NCBI RefSeq assembly: GCF_000820005.1 | Contig: NZ_CDBL01000052.1 | Location: 248,001 to 312,000, forward strand | Reading direction: 5' to 3' | DNA length: 64,000 nucleotides | Origin: Aeromonas piscicola | GTDB taxonomy: Bacteria; Pseudomonadota; Gammaproteobacteria; Enterobacterales; Aeromonadaceae | In this document: one piece after another, positions 62,168-64,000 of the stretch | Position numbering within the stretch: the first letter of the stretch is position 1 | Layout: every line of letters begins with the position of its first letter | Translations under genes and position numbers: made by a program | The notes under the pieces: model-generated | What the model saw: only the letters and a program-made list of their open reading frames with translations | The model's database searches: none | What the model was told of the DNA's origin: nothing

Positions 62168-64000
62168 TGAGACGCTGGCTTGCTTCTTTCGTTCTACTGC
62201 TTGTTCTGCTGCCTTCGTTGACGCAGGCGGCCCGGCAACCCGATGACTATGTGGTGCTCTGCTACCACGACATCGTCGATCTGAAATTGACCCCCAACCT
62301 CAAGCTTTACCCCCAGACCATCCGGCGCGATACCCTGATCCGCCACTTCAACTGGATCAAACAGCAGGGCTATCACCCGGTCAGCTTCCAGCAGATCCTG
62401 GATGCCAAAGCGGGCAAGACACCGCTGCCGGAGAAGGCGATCCTGCTTAGCTTCGACGATGGCTACGAGAGCTTCTACCGGCTGGTCTATCCGCTGCTCA
62501 AGCTCTACAACTACCCGGCGGTCTTTGCGCTGGTGGGCAGCTGGCTGGACGTGGCGGATGACAAGATGGTCCCGTACGGCAATGACAAGCTGCCGCGCAG
62601 CTACTTCGTCGGCTGGCCGCAGATCCGCGAGATGCAGGCCTCCGGGCTGGTGGAGCTGGCTTCCCACACCTTCACCTCCCATTACGGGCTGCTCGCCAAC
62701 CCGCAGGGCAACGTGCAACCGGCGGTGACCACAGCTGGCTGGAGCCAGAATGGCTACGAGAGCATGGCCGACTACCGGGCACGGATAAAAGCCGACTTCG
62801 ACGCATCGGCCAGTCAGCTCAGGGAGCAGACCGGTCGGGCGCCACGGATCCTGGTCTGGCCCTACGGCGCCTTCAACCAGGCCGCGCTGGAGCTGGCCGG
62901 TGCGGCAGGGATGCCCTACACCTTCACGCTGGATGAGGGGCTCAACAAGCGGAGTGACTCGGGCAGTACGGTGCGCCGCTATCTGCTGGAGGAGGACACC
63001 AGCCTCGAAACTCTGGACGAGATCATGGGGGGCAATACCTGGGAGCGGCAGGTGGAGCGGCTGGTGCACGTGGATCTGGACTATGTCTACGACCAGGATC
63101 CGCAGCAGATGAACAAGAACATCGACATGCTGCTGGACCGGATAAAGGGCTACGGCATCACCACCGTCTATCTGCAGGCCTATGCCGATGACAATGGCGA
63201 CGGGGTGGCGGAGGCGCTCTACTTCGCCAACCGCCATATGCCGGTCAAGGCGGATCTCTTCAACCGGGTAGCCTGGCAGCTCAAGACCCGGACCGGGGTC
63301 AAGGTGTTCGCCTGGATGCCGGTGATGGCCTATGACATGGGGCCCAATCACGCCTATGTCACCGACAGCCGCACCGGCGCCCCCGCCAGAGGGCAGTATC
63401 TGCGCCTCTCGCCCTGGGATCCCGCCAGCCGTCAGCTGCTGCTGGACATCTACGAAGATCTCGGCTTCTACACCAAGTTTGATGGCCTGCTGTTCCACGA
63501 CGACGCCTTCTTCAGCGACTACGAGGGGCCCATGCCGCTGGCACGTACCCCGGATGCGCTGCGGGTGCAAGGGGAACAAAAAACGGATCTGCTGATCGAC
63601 TTCACCATGGCGCTGCGCGATGCCGCCGCCCGCTACCGCCAGGGGGGCGCCGGCGAGCTCAAGACTGCCCGCAACATCTATGCGGCGCTGGTGACCGAGC
63701 CGCAAGCCCAGCAGTGGTTTGCCCAGAGCATGGCGGCGTTTGCCAGGGCGTATGATTACACGGCCGTGATGGCCATGCCCTACATGGAGCAGGCGGAAAA
63801 CCCCGATGAGTGGCTGGCCAAGCTGGCGGAAGATTCACTGGCACAGGTGCCGGCCAATCGGCTGGTGTTCGAGCTACAGAGCCGCAACTGGCGTACCGAC
63901 CAGCCCATCCCTGATGCCGAGCTGGCGCGCTGGATGCAGATCATCCAGCGCAAGGGGGTGACCAACTTCGGCTACTACCCGGATGATTTTCACAACAACC
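62167..64000 (+). CDS. pgaB: Poly-N-acetylglucosamine deacetylase PgaB, 3' truncated by window
   Basis: About 611 codons are present; the stop lies beyond the window. PgaB partly deacetylates PNAG so that it can leave through PgaA. The N-terminal deacetylase domain has SFDDGYESF (Asp97, Asp98) and SHTFTSHYG (His167, His172) as the metal site. The C-terminal glycoside-hydrolase-like domain has HVDLDYVYDQDPQQMNKN, then FAWMPVMAYD and FDGLLFHDDAFFSDYEGP. Unlike E. coli PgaB, the signal peptide (MRRWLASFVLLLVLLPSLTQA) has no lipobox cysteine, so this form is probably soluble. pgaCD would be expected next. Confidence 0.95.
   Translation, partial: MRRWLASFVLLLVLLPSLTQAARQPDDYVVLCYHDIVDLKLTPNLKLYPQTIRRDTLIRHFNWIKQQGYHPVSFQQILDAKAGKTPLPEKAILLSFDDGYESFYRLVYPLLKLYNYPAVFALVGSWLDVADDKMVPYGNDKLPRSYFVGWPQIREMQASGLVELASHTFTSHYGLLANPQGNVQPAVTTAGWSQNGYESMADYRARIKADFDASASQLREQTGRAPRILVWPYGAFNQAALELAGAAGMPYTFTLDEGLNKRSDSGSTVRRYLLEEDTSLETLDEIMGGNTWERQVERLVHVDLDYVYDQDPQQMNKNIDMLLDRIKGYGITTVYLQAYADDNGDGVAEALYFANRHMPVKADLFNRVAWQLKTRTGVKVFAWMPVMAYDMGPNHAYVTDSRTGAPARGQYLRLSPWDPASRQLLLDIYEDLGFYTKFDGLLFHDDAFFSDYEGPMPLARTPDALRVQGEQKTDLLIDFTMALRDAAARYRQGGAGELKTARNIYAALVTEPQAQQWFAQSMAAFARAYDYTAVMAMPYMEQAENPDEWLAKLAEDSLAQVPANRLVFELQSRNWRTDQPIPDAELARWMQIIQRKGVTNFGYYPDDFHNN

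Noticed and set aside
1-64000. CRISPR arrays, tRNA/rRNA genes, insertion sequences or prophage
   Set aside because: I looked for regular direct repeats with spacers, cloverleaf-like segments and transposase or integrase motifs in the intergenic regions and saw none; the only tandem array is the coding repeat in nudE.

Overview
The window looks like a high-GC gammaproteobacterial chromosome of the genus Aeromonas. The type II secretion cluster matches the Exe system of Aeromonas hydrophila in order and protein sequence, and the housekeeping genes (hslO-hslR, yrfG, nudE, cysQ, metJ/metBL, ppc, argE/argCBFGH) are of the Aeromonas/Vibrio/Shewanella type. I cannot fix the species from sequence alone. 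I see no tRNA, rRNA, insertion sequence, prophage or CRISPR array.

Region 1 (1-12.4 kb): the start of hslO and all of hslR on the minus strand, then exeC to exeN on the plus strand. This is a near-complete type II secretion operon: inner-membrane platform C, F, L and M, secretin D, ATPase E, pseudopilins G to K, and N. Junctions are mostly 1-11 nt overlaps, with a structured gap between exeF and exeG. exeAB and the prepilin peptidase are not here. Region 2 (12.4-20.6 kb): a LuxR-type regulator, tyrS, yrfG with a decayed duplicate of its own 3' end, nudE with a start-codon-bearing 45-bp tandem repeat, cysQ, an amino-acid transporter, csaA, an AraC regulator and metJ.

Region 3 (20.6-35.2 kb): methionine and arginine biosynthesis. 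metJ faces metBL across four met boxes. A small AT-rich secreted-protein gene follows, then ppc, and argE divergent from argCBFGH with a two-box ArgR-like site. Region 4 (35.3-41.8 kb): a LysR regulator divergent from a three-gene carboxymuconolactone decarboxylase/tautomerase/DUF4865 cassette, a PaiB-like flavoprotein, and several small envelope or hypothetical genes. Region 5 (42-48 kb): sulfate uptake, with sbp plus a hydrolase, cysT-cysW, cysA and a CysB-type regulator. The sbp and cysT transcription units share a promoter element with identical spacing.

Region 6 (48.1-64 kb) carries surface and colonisation functions: cytochrome b561; GbpA, a chitin/mucin-binding LPMO under a c-di-GMP-I riboswitch; a chemoreceptor; an M3 peptidase; a secreted glycosidase-like protein; an apparently split prodomain/M12 zinc protease pair; and pgaA-pgaB (poly-N-acetylglucosamine export, running off the window end). 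The riboswitch on gbpA and the usual control of PGA by c-di-GMP suggest that this end of the window responds to the sessile/motile switch. The Exe machinery at the other end is a likely exporter for GbpA and perhaps the protease.
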